Of a stretch of DNA of 64,000 nt, positions 8,824-16,626 are shown one piece after another. Location: contig NZ_PVTI01000002.1 in NCBI RefSeq assembly GCF_003002895.1, positions 124,001-188,000 on the forward strand, in the 5' to 3' direction. The stretch is from Knoellia remsis (GTDB lineage Bacteria; Actinomycetota; Actinomycetes; Actinomycetales; Dermatophilaceae). A model generated the notes under the pieces. The model was given only the letters and a program-made list of their open reading frames with translations, was not told the DNA's origin and made no database searches. Within the stretch, counting starts at the first letter, position 1. Every line of letters begins with the position of its first letter. The translations under genes and the position numbers were made by a program.

Positions 8824-9522
8824 TCAACGCAGGGGGTTGTCGAGCTGGGACAGCCGCAGCAGATGGCAGGTGTCGTACGTCGGTGCGCAGACGATGAACA
8901 CCGTGAACGCCACCGGATGCTCGGAGGTCACCTGCTCGTCGTTCCAGACGCCTTCGCGGTGGCGGGTGCCCTCGATCGTGTACGCGACGGTGCCGGGCGC
9001 GAGCTGCCCGGGCTGGGCCTGCTCGACCGCCTCACCCCACGCCGGCGGCACGAACAGGTTGTCGATGGTGAGGTGCTGGGCGGTGCCGTACTGCCGAAGC
9101 TCCAGCCACGCTTGCCGGCTCGGGAGGTAGGCGGCGACGTCGGAGGCGAGCCCGGCCTGTTCCGCACCCGAGGGGTCGCCCACGGCGAGGACCACCGCGC
9201 TGTAGTCCAAGGGCATCAACCCCGAGGCGGTATCCCAGGCGAACAACGCCTCGGCGACGTTGCCGGCGAAGGTCTCCGGGTCATCGGACGCCTCGATCTC
9301 CGGCAGCCGCGGCATCCCGGTGGGGGTTGGTTCGTCGGGCGAGGTGACCACCGGCCCCGGCCGTGTCCCGCCGTCGCCGTCCGATGTATCGGGCTTCGGT
9401 GGCCCGGCCAGGAGGCCGTAGACGCCGACTCCGGCGAGTACCACGATCGCTACGAGAGCGGCGATGAGTGCGATGAGCCGGTGACGGGAACGAGGATCAG
9501 ACGAGGCGAGTGGGGTCTTCAT
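8824..9522 (-). CDS. Single-pass membrane protein in VirB8/TcpC position
   Basis: The 232-residue protein starts at the ATG at 9522; upstream in-frame codons lack a ribosome-binding site and would overlap the ParB gene. A basic N-terminus is followed by one membrane helix (RLIALIAALVAIVVLAGVGV), a Pro/Thr/Asp-rich linker, and a roughly 150-residue outer domain with a conserved-looking helix and strands (LTIDNLFVPPAWGEAV, VAYTIEGTR, VAFTVFIVCAP). This topology and size fit the VirB8/TcpC class of scaffold proteins, but there is no diagnostic motif, so that assignment is an inference from topology and operon position. Confidence 0.65.
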   Translation of the reverse strand: MKTPLASSDPRSRHRLIALIAALVAIVVLAGVGVYGLLAGPPKPDTSDGDGGTRPGPVVTSPDEPTPTGMPRLPEIEASDDPETFAGNVAEALFAWDTASGLMPLDYSAVVLAVGDPSGAEQAGLASDVAAYLPSRQAWLELRQYGTAQHLTIDNLFVPPAWGEAVEQAQPGQLAPGTVAYTIEGTRHREGVWNDEQVTSEHPVAFTVFIVCAPTYDTCHLLRLSQLDNPLR

Positions 9523-9569
9523 ACCCGACAGGTGCGCCAGTCCTGCCTTCGCGCTCAGACAGCGCCGTG

Positions 9570-10607
9570 TCAGAGGGCGCGCAGGTGTGCACGACCAGTG
9601 GGCGGCTCGTCGGCCGGCTGATGGTCGGAGGCTTGGTGGTCGCGGGCGGCGCGCAGCTCGTCGGCGAACCCGCTCGTGCCGTCGGCGGTGTCCAGGAAGC
9701 CCGCGATCTGCTCGTCGCTCAGATCGGCGGCGAGCTGGTCGGCGTCGTAGTGGGTCCACCACTCGGTCAGCTCGCCCCAGGTGTGGATGAACGCCCGCAC
9801 CGGATACCGCACCGGCTCCCCATCGACACCGGTCAGCGGCACCGGAGGCGGCACCGGCGTCTTGCCCTTCTGCTTCTTGGCGGCGGTGGCGCGGGCGACG
9901 GCTTCGTCGGCCATCTGGTGCAGGTCGGCCTCCCGCGCGTCCTGCGCAGCGATCGCCGCGTCGCGAACCGCCAGGTAGATGGGATGCACGGGCGCGCCGG
10001 CCTCGATCCGCTCCAATCCCGCCCGTGCCTGGGCGCGCAGGCTCTCGGGCTGGGCGGGGTCGGCGACGATCTGTTCGAGGTAGCCGATCTTCTCCAGGGT
10101 CGTGTGCGAGGCGCCCCCGGGGACCATCACCGCCGCCTGCTTACGAGCGACACCGAGCGGACCTGCTGACGGTCCTGCAAAATTTGCAGGACCGTCACTC
10201 CCCGGCTGGTAGTCGCTGCTGAACTGCGTCGATGCCTTCCGCCGGGCGGCATCTTCGGCCATCACCTGCTTCAGCTCCCGGTACAGGGCGGCAGCCTCGC
10301 GCTGGGTGAGCGGCTTGTGGAGCATGTTGTCGTCCTGTTCGGCTAGGAGTTGTCCGAGCCGGTCGGAGAGGCCGGAGCGGACCCACACGTTGACCTTCTT
10401 CTCCCCGAGCTTCCGGATCGCGGCGAGCCTCCTCGCGCCGCAGACGAGGGCGCCGTCCGGGGTGACGGTGATGGGTTGCAGCAGTCCGTCGCGTGCGATG
10501 GAGGCGGCGAGTTCGTCGATGTCGCCCAGCTCGGTGCGGTGTCGGCGGCCGACGCGGATGGACTCGACCGTCCATTCCAGCTCGATGTGTCCCGGATCGA
10601 AGCTCAC
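9570..10607 (-). CDS. ParB-like N-terminal domain protein
   Basis: The 345-residue protein begins with a ParB/Spo0J-type domain: ELAASIARDGLLQPITVTP, then GARRLAAIRKLGEKKVNVWV, with the variant GARR box in place of GERR, followed by a Q-R-E-AA-L-Y helix region. The C-terminal half is Ala/Glu-rich with a WGELTEWWTHYD segment of unknown role. It overlaps the upstream gene by four bases. ParB-like proteins in these elements are thought to act in maintenance or regulation rather than true chromosome segregation; no ParA gene is next to it. The coding sequence contains a perfect 31-base palindrome described separately. Confidence 0.82.
   Translation of the reverse strand: MSFDPGHIELEWTVESIRVGRRHRTELGDIDELAASIARDGLLQPITVTPDGALVCGARRLAAIRKLGEKKVNVWVRSGLSDRLGQLLAEQDDNMLHKPLTQREAAALYRELKQVMAEDAARRKASTQFSSDYQPGSDGPANFAGPSAGPLGVARKQAAVMVPGGASHTTLEKIGYLEQIVADPAQPESLRAQARAGLERIEAGAPVHPIYLAVRDAAIAAQDAREADLHQMADEAVARATAAKKQKGKTPVPPPVPLTGVDGEPVRYPVRAFIHTWGELTEWWTHYDADQLAADLSDEQIAGFLDTADGTSGFADELRAARDHQASDHQPADEPPTGRAHLRAL
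10167..10197. promoter_or_regulatory. Perfect 31-base palindrome inside the ParB-like gene
   Basis: Two exactly complementary 15-base arms (10167-10181 and 10183-10197) surround one central base; the core reads TGCAAA-A-TTTGCA. In the protein it encodes part of a GPANFAGPSAG segment between the ParB domain and the C-terminal half. A perfect palindrome of this length is not required by the amino-acid sequence. It may be an autoregulatory operator, a centromere-like ParB site or a hairpin acting on the transcript. What is seen is only the symmetry. Confidence 0.7.
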
Positions 10608-11515
10608 TGCCCCTCACCCCCGGCGGGACGGCGCCGTGGGGCGGCCAGGGAGAGCGAGAGCACGAGGTCGTCGTCGCGCAGCAGCACCGGCAGCGTCTCG
10701 CCGATCAGCAGCCGCAACAGCACCCCCTTGCCGGCACTGGTGGCGGCGTAGGCGGGGTGGGGGTTGCCGAGCAGTGCCCGCAGCAGCGCGGTCCACGAGG
10801 CGCGGGGCAGGTCCAGTAGGGCGCGGGCGTGCCGGTCCCGCCGAAGGCTCTCATAGGCGGACTGCCGGGTACCGGCCCGCATCAGCGCCCCGCAGACGTG
10901 TTCCACCGAGGCCCGCGCGGTCTCCGGTGCCCAGCCCAGCAGGCACAGCAGGCCGATGGCATCCTCGCTCGCTGACTCAGCGGACATGCACGCCCGATCC
11001 GAACCGCCGGAGCCACCGTCGCCCGCATCGGCGCTGGTGTCGGTCTCGGCCTCTGCCGAGCTGGGGTCGGTGACGTGGAAGGCCGGGTGGTACTCCGTCA
11101 GGGGGTTATCCCGGTCGCCGAACCGCTCCGGGTCGTGGAACACAGACACGTGCGGACGGCGGGCCTGGTGGACCGAGCAGAGCAGTCCTTGGGCGCGTTC
11201 CTCGAAGATGCAGGTGATCCGCACCCCGTGGGTGACCATCGCCCACGGATCATCCGCCCGCCGGGTGGAGTCGTACTGCATCGCGTCGAACGCCGCTGAC
11301 GCCGCCTCCCACGGGTCCAGACCGTGCTTGCGCGCCAGCGGGGTGTACTTCTGTGCGGCGTGGGTCATCAGCTCCCGCGCCACGGGGTCGGAGGCCCAGG
11401 CGCCTTCGCCCGTCTTGTGCAGTCGGTTCAGCAGGGCACGCAGGCCCTCACCGGTGGTGAAGTCCTCCACCGGCTCGCCGTCGTCGTTGTGGTCGTGGTG
11501 TGTCGTGGTGGTCAT
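10604..11515 (-). CDS. Conserved hypothetical ICE protein
   Basis: A 303-residue protein with a His/Asp-rich N-terminus, an alpha-helical region around residues 25-110 (LRALLNRLHKTGEGAWASDP, PWEAASAAFDAMQYDSTRR), an acidic Ser/Asp/Gly linker near 160-180, and a helical C-terminal half ending PRRRPAGGEGQ. The middle contains TCIFEERAQGLLCS and HVSVFHDPERFGD. The N-terminal part with its planned DPWE-AASAAFDAM helix is reminiscent of sigma-factor-like or replication-associated proteins, but no domain is assigned. It overlaps the ParB-like gene by four bases, so the two are likely made together. Function unknown. Confidence 0.65.
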   Translation of the reverse strand: MTTTTHHDHNDDGEPVEDFTTGEGLRALLNRLHKTGEGAWASDPVARELMTHAAQKYTPLARKHGLDPWEAASAAFDAMQYDSTRRADDPWAMVTHGVRITCIFEERAQGLLCSVHQARRPHVSVFHDPERFGDRDNPLTEYHPAFHVTDPSSAEAETDTSADAGDGGSGGSDRACMSAESASEDAIGLLCLLGWAPETARASVEHVCGALMRAGTRQSAYESLRRDRHARALLDLPRASWTALLRALLGNPHPAYAATSAGKGVLLRLLIGETLPVLLRDDDLVLSLSLAAPRRRPAGGEGQ

Positions 11516-11522
11516 GGCCGCC

Positions 11523-11927
11523 TCACCTGTTCATCCCGACACCCGAGCGCACCGGACCCTCGGGAGTAGCACTGCTGCGGCCGAACGCCGACAGTGGCGG
11601 CAACCGCCGTGCCCGGTCGGCGAGGTCGTGCATCCGGTTCGCGAACGGCGCGCGGGCGCGGCGGGCCAGCTCGGCCTCGAAGTCGATACCCCGCCCCGAC
11701 AGCGTCGCGGCGTGCCGGGCGATCAGGTCCGTGGGCCGCACCCACTCCACACCCCGCGCCCGCCTCTCGTGTCCGGGCGTGCCCTGGTCGCCGCGGCCGA
11801 CGTGGGCGGCTTCCACCGCATCCGGTGTGCCGGTCTTCTCGACCGGCTCCGGCCGCTCCTCCGCTGGCTCGGGGGTAGGCCGTCGCCGCTCGTGCTGCTC
11901 GTGTTGTTCGTGTGGGTTCCCGTTCAT
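11523..11927 (-). CDS. Small basic hypothetical ICE protein
   Basis: The 134-residue protein starts at an ATG at 11927 with AGGAGG eight bases upstream, and its start overlaps the stop of the SpdB-like gene. The first 55 residues are charged and probably disordered (repeated HEQHE, then EPAEERPEPVE). Residues about 65-115 contain a helix pair with WVRPTDLIARHAATLSGRGI and FEAELARRARAPFANRMHDL. No signal peptide, membrane helix or known domain is visible. Its place in the operon suggests a small accessory factor of transfer or replication. Confidence 0.6.
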   Translation of the reverse strand: MNGNPHEQHEQHERRRPTPEPAEERPEPVEKTGTPDAVEAAHVGRGDQGTPGHERRARGVEWVRPTDLIARHAATLSGRGIDFEAELARRARAPFANRMHDLADRARRLPPLSAFGRSSATPEGPVRSGVGMNR

Positions 11928-12685
11928 CGGGTCGCCTCCTCACCATCGGTCGTCTCAGGGGTCCTCATGTCAGGAAGGTGCGCAGCCGTGAACCAGCGCC
12001 CGACCGTGGACGGATGCACACCGAGTTCGCGGGCGATGCGCTTGTTCGACCACCCCGCGTCCCGCAGGTCCGCCGCCCGGCCCCTGCGCTCCAGTGCCGG
12101 CGCGGACGTAGACGTGTCGGGCACGTTCCTGCCCGCCCGATGGGCTGGCTCGACCGCGCTGTGCGGTGCGGTCAGCTCTCGCGGCGGTGACGGCGACGGT
12201 GCGTCGAGGACCGCGGGGGACGAGGCCGTGGGGTCGGATGCCGCGACCTCGGGACCGCCGGTGTCGGGTGCGGGGCGGGTGAGGATGACGGTCAGGTGGG
12301 TGATCGCCAGCAGCACCACCGGCGGCACCGCCGCCACACTCGCAGCGAGCACGCCAGGCACGTCGGCATCGGCGGCGACCACGGCGTGCAGGGCGTTGGC
12401 GGTCACCGAGACCGCAGCGCCGCCGATCAGCAGCACCCACGGATACCAAGCTGATCGGTGGGCGGCGAGGGCGACGACGGCGACGGTGGCGACGACGATG
12501 ATGCCGTCCACGATCAGCGGCCACGCCCACGCCTGCCCGGCCCCGACGCCGGACCTCGCAGCCAGGTCCGCCAGCGCGGTGAACGAGAGCCAGAAGGCTC
12601 CGGCGGCGATGAACACCGTCCCCGACACCGCCGTCACCACCGCCCACCGGCGACCCGCTGTCCTGCTCGCGATCGGGGTGGTCAT
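11924..12685 (-). CDS. SpdB-like DUF2637 membrane protein with C-terminal helix-turn-helix
   Basis: The 253-residue protein has four predicted membrane helices in the first 135 residues (for example WAWPLIVDGIIVVATVAVVA and WVLLIGGAAVSVTANALHAV), the layout of DUF2637/SpdB proteins linked to plasmid spread in Streptomyces mycelia. After a Pro/Ser-rich linker, residues about 195-235 carry a helix-turn-helix (RGRAADLRDAGWSNKRIARE, then LGVHPSTVGRWF). The combination of a membrane domain with a DNA-binding tail would tether element DNA to the membrane (inference). The ATG at 12685 overlaps the primase stop by four bases. Confidence 0.78.
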   Translation of the reverse strand: MTTPIASRTAGRRWAVVTAVSGTVFIAAGAFWLSFTALADLAARSGVGAGQAWAWPLIVDGIIVVATVAVVALAAHRSAWYPWVLLIGGAAVSVTANALHAVVAADADVPGVLAASVAAVPPVVLLAITHLTVILTRPAPDTGGPEVAASDPTASSPAVLDAPSPSPPRELTAPHSAVEPAHRAGRNVPDTSTSAPALERRGRAADLRDAGWSNKRIARELGVHPSTVGRWFTAAHLPDMRTPETTDGEEATR

Positions 12686-13656
12686 CACAGCCCCCGCGCC
12701 TTCGACGGCCCGGTTGACGGGCGGGCGGGGTCGGGGCGGAACCAGCCGTCCGCGGCCAGCGGCGAGGAACCCCGAACCGGTGACGACCCATCGCGTGCGT
12801 CACGCCGGGCGGGTGCGGGGTGGACGGTGCGGTAGGCGGAGCGGACCGTGGTGGCGATTTCGCGCTCGGCGAGCCCGGCGTGACCGGCGGCCGCGGTCAG
12901 CACGTCCAGCGCATCGGAGGCGGGGAGCCCATTTTCCGCGAGCCGGCACGCCGCCCAGAACAGGCCGCGGTTCCGCTCACCCTCGCCACGCGCCGCGACC
13001 CACGCCGCCAACCGGGACACGTCCACATCGACGTCCCGATCCGGACCGCCAGACGCGGGACGGCTCGGTGTGGGGCGGGGGTCGAGGAAGTCCCGCAGCC
13101 GCTGCGCATCCAGGGTGCGGGCGGGGCCGGTGTTGATCGTCTCGACCCCGTAGGCGACCGTGGTGCCCTCGATGGAGCGGAGTGAGGGCGGGACGATGAT
13201 GTAGCCGCCGTCGCCGCGGAAGTCGATCCCCGCGCGGGCCGCCTGCCACGACCGCTGCTCCATGCCGGGTGTGGCCGGGTAGTAGGCATGCATCCCACCG
13301 GTGGGCGTGCGCACCAGCAGCTCCCAACCCTCCACCAGCCCGGCGCGGTGGGCGAGGTCGAACCCGGCGCGGCCATCGACCGGGCCATGCACATCCACAT
13401 CCACCACGACCACACCGGACGCGGCGCCGGTCGGGACGCCGATGTTCGCGCCCGGCGACTTCCGCCACCACGCCTCCACCTGATCCAGGTCCGTGGTGGC
13501 GTCGTGGAAGCCATGCTCGGTCGCCGGCCGCTTCCCGACCGGAGCGCACGGGAACACCGGCACCCCCGCAGCCGCGAACTCACGCGCGGCCGCCGACAGC
13601 GGCCACGACCCGCTCATCCGCAGCAGCACCGATGAGACCGCGCCGTGCTCGGCCAT
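12685..13656 (-). CDS. Bifunctional DNA primase/polymerase (Prim-Pol)
   Basis: The 323-residue protein contains the Prim-Pol fold used for element replication or for priming of transferred single strands. Residues about 20-200 include the N-terminal AAREFAAAGVPVFPC element, the metal-binding VVVVDVDVHG and the strand GIDFRGDGGYIIVPPS, all standard for this family. The C-terminal region (RGEGERNRGLFWAACRLAEN, then AEREIATTVRSAYR) matches the helical primase C-terminal domain. There is no helicase domain in the polypeptide, so another enzyme must unwind. Start and stop overlap both neighbours by four bases. Confidence 0.85.
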   Translation of the reverse strand: MAEHGAVSSVLLRMSGSWPLSAAAREFAAAGVPVFPCAPVGKRPATEHGFHDATTDLDQVEAWWRKSPGANIGVPTGAASGVVVVDVDVHGPVDGRAGFDLAHRAGLVEGWELLVRTPTGGMHAYYPATPGMEQRSWQAARAGIDFRGDGGYIIVPPSLRSIEGTTVAYGVETINTGPARTLDAQRLRDFLDPRPTPSRPASGGPDRDVDVDVSRLAAWVAARGEGERNRGLFWAACRLAENGLPASDALDVLTAAAGHAGLAEREIATTVRSAYRTVHPAPARRDARDGSSPVRGSSPLAADGWFRPDPARPSTGPSKARGL

Positions 13657-14768
13657 CACAGCCCCCGACCCTCGAACGCCGGCACCGCGACGGGTCGCGC
13701 ACCTGGCTCAGGCAACGACGCCACCCGACGCGGAGCAGCCGGCTCGGCAGCCGAGCGCGCATGTGCGGGTGCCTCCCGCCGGGCTGCGTCCCGGTCCAAG
13801 CCGGGCGGGGTGCCGTCGCCGATCTGCTCGGTGTCGAGCTGGTCCAGGATCGCCAGGGCCGTCTTGCGGACCCGCTCCCCGGTCGCCTTGACCACCTCGA
13901 CCGGCTCTCTCCCATCGACGCGGGCCGCCCAGGTCGACACGTACGGGATCGTGTAACCGCTCGTGTCCATCCCGTGGGCGGCGCCGATCATCAACGCCAC
14001 CGACTCGGCTTCGACCTCGCCGATGCCGCGATGCTGCCGCGCCTCCTCGGCGTCGGGGCCGTGCAGGAGGACGTGGCCGAGTTCGTGGGCGAGGGTCTTG
14101 ACCTGCGCGGCGGGGTCCATGTTCTCCCGCACCGCCACGGTGTTCGCGGTGTAGTCGGTCATCCCATTCGCGCCGTGGATCATCCCCTCGTGCGGCACCC
14201 GCAGCACCGCGAACCCCGCCGCCTCCACCTGCGCGGCCAGGCCGTCCCACAACCCGGCAGGCGCTTCGCCTTCCAGTAGCCGCGGTGCCGGCGGCTCGGG
14301 GATCGGGTCACCGGACGTCTGCGATGCGTCCCACACATACGCCGGGCGGACGCCGACCATCTTGGAGCGCACCACCTCACCCGGCCGGGGCTTCTCACCC
14401 TTCCCGAGCCGCCGCCAGGAATCCGCATCCGCGGGGTTCGCCGAGGCGAACCGGCCGGTCACCGGCGCGAGAATTTGGTAGCCGGGCTGGCCCTTCTCCA
14501 CCTGCCGGCCGAGCTGCTGCCACTGCTTGTAACCGGCCACATACGACGGGAACGGCTCCGACACCCGGCCGGCCTCGAACGCCTCCATGTGTTGAAGCCA
14601 GATCAAGGTGGCGTTGTTGAAGCTCCTCGACCGGAACCTCGCGGCGAACGCCAGCGCCCGCGCCCAATCCGGCCCCGACACTAGCCGCTCGACCGCGCCG
14701 GTCAGCCGCTCGTGCAGCTCATCGAGCTTCGCCTCGCGTGCTTCGCGGGCTTCCTGCCTCGTCGCCAT
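13656..14768 (-). CDS. ArdC-like antirestriction protein with ImmA/IrrE-type zinc protease motif
   Basis: The start is the ATG at 14768, preceded by GGGAGGAGG; a longer frame to 14825 lacks such a site. Residues 1-150 form the ArdC single-stranded-DNA-binding domain (FRSRSFNNATLIWLQ, the canonical SFNN...L element, and YKQWQQLGRQVEKGQ). Residues about 210-270 have the metalloprotease helix LAHELGHVLLH. In plasmids ArdC protects incoming single-stranded DNA during conjugation, so it is expected to be made early in recipients. It is the first gene of the long minus-strand transfer operon. Confidence 0.85.
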   Translation of the reverse strand: MATRQEAREAREAKLDELHERLTGAVERLVSGPDWARALAFAARFRSRSFNNATLIWLQHMEAFEAGRVSEPFPSYVAGYKQWQQLGRQVEKGQPGYQILAPVTGRFASANPADADSWRRLGKGEKPRPGEVVRSKMVGVRPAYVWDASQTSGDPIPEPPAPRLLEGEAPAGLWDGLAAQVEAAGFAVLRVPHEGMIHGANGMTDYTANTVAVRENMDPAAQVKTLAHELGHVLLHGPDAEEARQHRGIGEVEAESVALMIGAAHGMDTSGYTIPYVSTWAARVDGREPVEVVKATGERVRKTALAILDQLDTEQIGDGTPPGLDRDAARREAPAHARSAAEPAAPRRVASLPEPGARPVAVPAFEGRGL

Positions 14769-15021
14769 CTGCTCTGGCCTCCTCCCGGCATCGACCGCGC
14801 CCAGCACAGGGCGGCGGTGCACCAACTAGGTGCGCCAGGAGAACCAGCAGGTATGTCGAGACGGTCAGCGAACCAGTCGGTTCGATAGGTCGGCCGTCAG
14901 GAGAACTCGTGATGCGCCTGACGTAGGACATACCGGCCTACCGGCAATTTCGTGCTCCGTGGGGTTCGGTGCCGGGATGCTCCCGATATCCCGCTCGTGA
15001 TGCTCAGATCGGGAGCGGCGT
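14769..15021. promoter_or_regulatory. Non-coding gap ahead of the transfer operon
   Basis: This 253-base gap separates the AraC gene from ardC, both on the minus strand. It is the likely place for the promoter of the roughly 14 kb transfer operon. Short dyads such as CCGGCCTACCGGC around 14934-14946 are present, but no convincing -35/-10 pair was found. Confidence 0.35.
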
Positions 15022-15936
15022 TCAGCTCGCGCGAAGGGTCAACTGTCGGTACCGGGTGGGGGTGAGACCGACGTACTTGCGGAACTGCTGGGCGGCGTGC
15101 CCGCGGCTGCGCCAGCCGACCTCCCGCATCGCGGTCTCGATCGGCAGGTCGGTCTCCCGCAACGACTTGGCAAGGTGCTCGGCGCGCAGCATGGTCAGAT
15201 ACGCCAAGGGTGTCTTGCCGTAGGCGTCGGTGAACACCCGACTGAGCTGCGAGGGCGACAGATGCACCCTCACTGCCAGAGCGGCGAGGGTCCACTGCTC
15301 CGCGGGTGCCTGATGCAGCAGCTCGGCGGCCCGGCGAGCCTCGGCACGCAACGGCGCGAACTGGCGGTGGCGCGGGAGGGTGGGCCGGATGCGCGCACGT
15401 TGGGATGGTGATATCCGCACCGGGGAGACCTTGACGAACGGGGCGATCACGTGAGCGATGCTGAACCACACCGCCTGCACCCGGTAGAAGTTCTGGGCGA
15501 AGCCGCCGTCGATGCTCCGCTCGACCAGCTCGTCCAGCCACGGCATGAGCATGCCCGCGCGCTCCTCACCGAGGCGGAGTATCTGCGCCGGATCGGAGTA
15601 GACGGTCTCGGCGAGCCCCTGGGCTTCGAGCCTATCCTGCAACAGCCCGGCGTGCTGCCAGAACACCTGGTCGATCACGTAATCGGTGTCCAGGTAGATG
15701 GTGGTGACGGTGATATGCCCCTCGGGCTCCGAGCCGCACAGCACGTTCGCGCCGAGAATCACCGCGTCGCCGACGTTGACGGGCTTCTGCCCGAACTCGC
15801 TGAACAGAATCGCCGAGCCCGACCTGACGACGATCACCTTCACACAGTCGTAGGCCACCGGACCCACCGGCGAATGGACTGTTCGCGTCCGCGCCAGGAT
15901 CGGCTGATGATCGTTCGACCTTGACGACATCGACAT
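15022..15936 (-). CDS. AraC-family transcriptional regulator
   Basis: The 304-residue protein has an N-terminal cupin-like sensing domain (ILFSEFGQKPVNVGDAVILG around residues 40-62) and a C-terminal double helix-turn-helix at about residues 205-300. The latter shows WTLAALAVRVHLSPSQLSRV and the signature LAYLTMLRAEHLAKSL, then GWRSRGHAAQQFRKYVG. It lies upstream of the transfer operon on the same strand and may control it (inference). The start used is ATG 15936; a second ATG two codons later is equally possible. The inducer is unknown. Confidence 0.85.
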   Translation of the reverse strand: MSMSSRSNDHQPILARTRTVHSPVGPVAYDCVKVIVVRSGSAILFSEFGQKPVNVGDAVILGANVLCGSEPEGHITVTTIYLDTDYVIDQVFWQHAGLLQDRLEAQGLAETVYSDPAQILRLGEERAGMLMPWLDELVERSIDGGFAQNFYRVQAVWFSIAHVIAPFVKVSPVRISPSQRARIRPTLPRHRQFAPLRAEARRAAELLHQAPAEQWTLAALAVRVHLSPSQLSRVFTDAYGKTPLAYLTMLRAEHLAKSLRETDLPIETAMREVGWRSRGHAAQQFRKYVGLTPTRYRQLTLRAS

Positions 15937-15957
15937 CCCCGTGACGCGATGAGGTCG

Positions 15958-16467
15958 CTAAGGCCGGCCGAGGCGGCGTGCGATCGCCTCCTCTGCTCGG
16001 TTCAGTTCGGTTCCGAGTCGCCGGACGGTCTCCGGTGACAGGTCGTCTCGGTTCGCGCACATGGCGATTTCCTCGTTCACGTCCCGGACGAACTCGATCA
16101 CAATGCGCTGTGCTGTTGAGAGCTGGGCACCCTTGCCCTCCGGCTCCGCGCGTCGCGTCGCGTCGCAGAACCCACTCGACGCGATGTTGCCCCGGACGCT
16201 GTGGTGTCTTCTTGTCCGCGGTCGGTGATCGTGTACACGACCCTGCGGCCCGGCCATGTCCCGGTGATGAGCCCATCGTCTTCGATGTTCGTCAGCCCCA
16301 GGCGCGAGATGCCAGACCGGAGTGGACGGTCTGATCCACCACAAGTGGGGACGTGATCGACCAGGAGACGCACGCGCGTGCTTCTCGGATACGTAAGTTC
16401 GGAGTGCCGTCCACGAGCGTGCTGGCCCACACGAGCCAGAGACTTTGTGGCCGTCGATCGTGGACAT
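15958..16467 (-). pseudogene. Frameshifted winged-helix regulator remnant
   Basis: Two overlapping minus-strand frames together resemble one MarR/ArsR-like regulator. One frame (about 16200-16390) carries the wing-helix pattern ISRLGLTNIEDDGLITGTW then RRVVYTITDRGQE. The other (about 15958-16150) carries a helical C-terminus, LSTAQRIVIEFVRDVNEEIA and RRLGTELNRAEEAIARRL. The frames switch near three tandem copies of the pentamer GCGTC at about 16150-16164, a likely slippage site. No single frame covers both halves, so the gene looks broken. The recognition helix is not well conserved, hence the moderate confidence. Confidence 0.4.
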
Positions 16468-16626
16468 CTTCGTTGGTGGGCATCGCTACGCATTGCATGC
16501 CCTCAGCACTGACCAGTGCCGAACTAGAAGGGCTGCGGCCTCGGGTACGGAGCACTCTCGGTTGCGACCAGCCGGGAGCGCTCCTAGCCACAAGCACGAG
16601 AGCGTTGTGGTGGACATGATCGGGAA
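16468..16626. other. Non-coding gap, nothing recognised
   Basis: Short, lower-GC stretch between the regulator remnant and the MFS gene. No promoter, repeat or RNA gene was recognised. Confidence 0.3.

Noticed and set aside
7519-9621. A 700-codon plus-strand open frame
   Set aside because: It runs antisense through the hydrolase and VirB8-position genes and shows only shadow composition.
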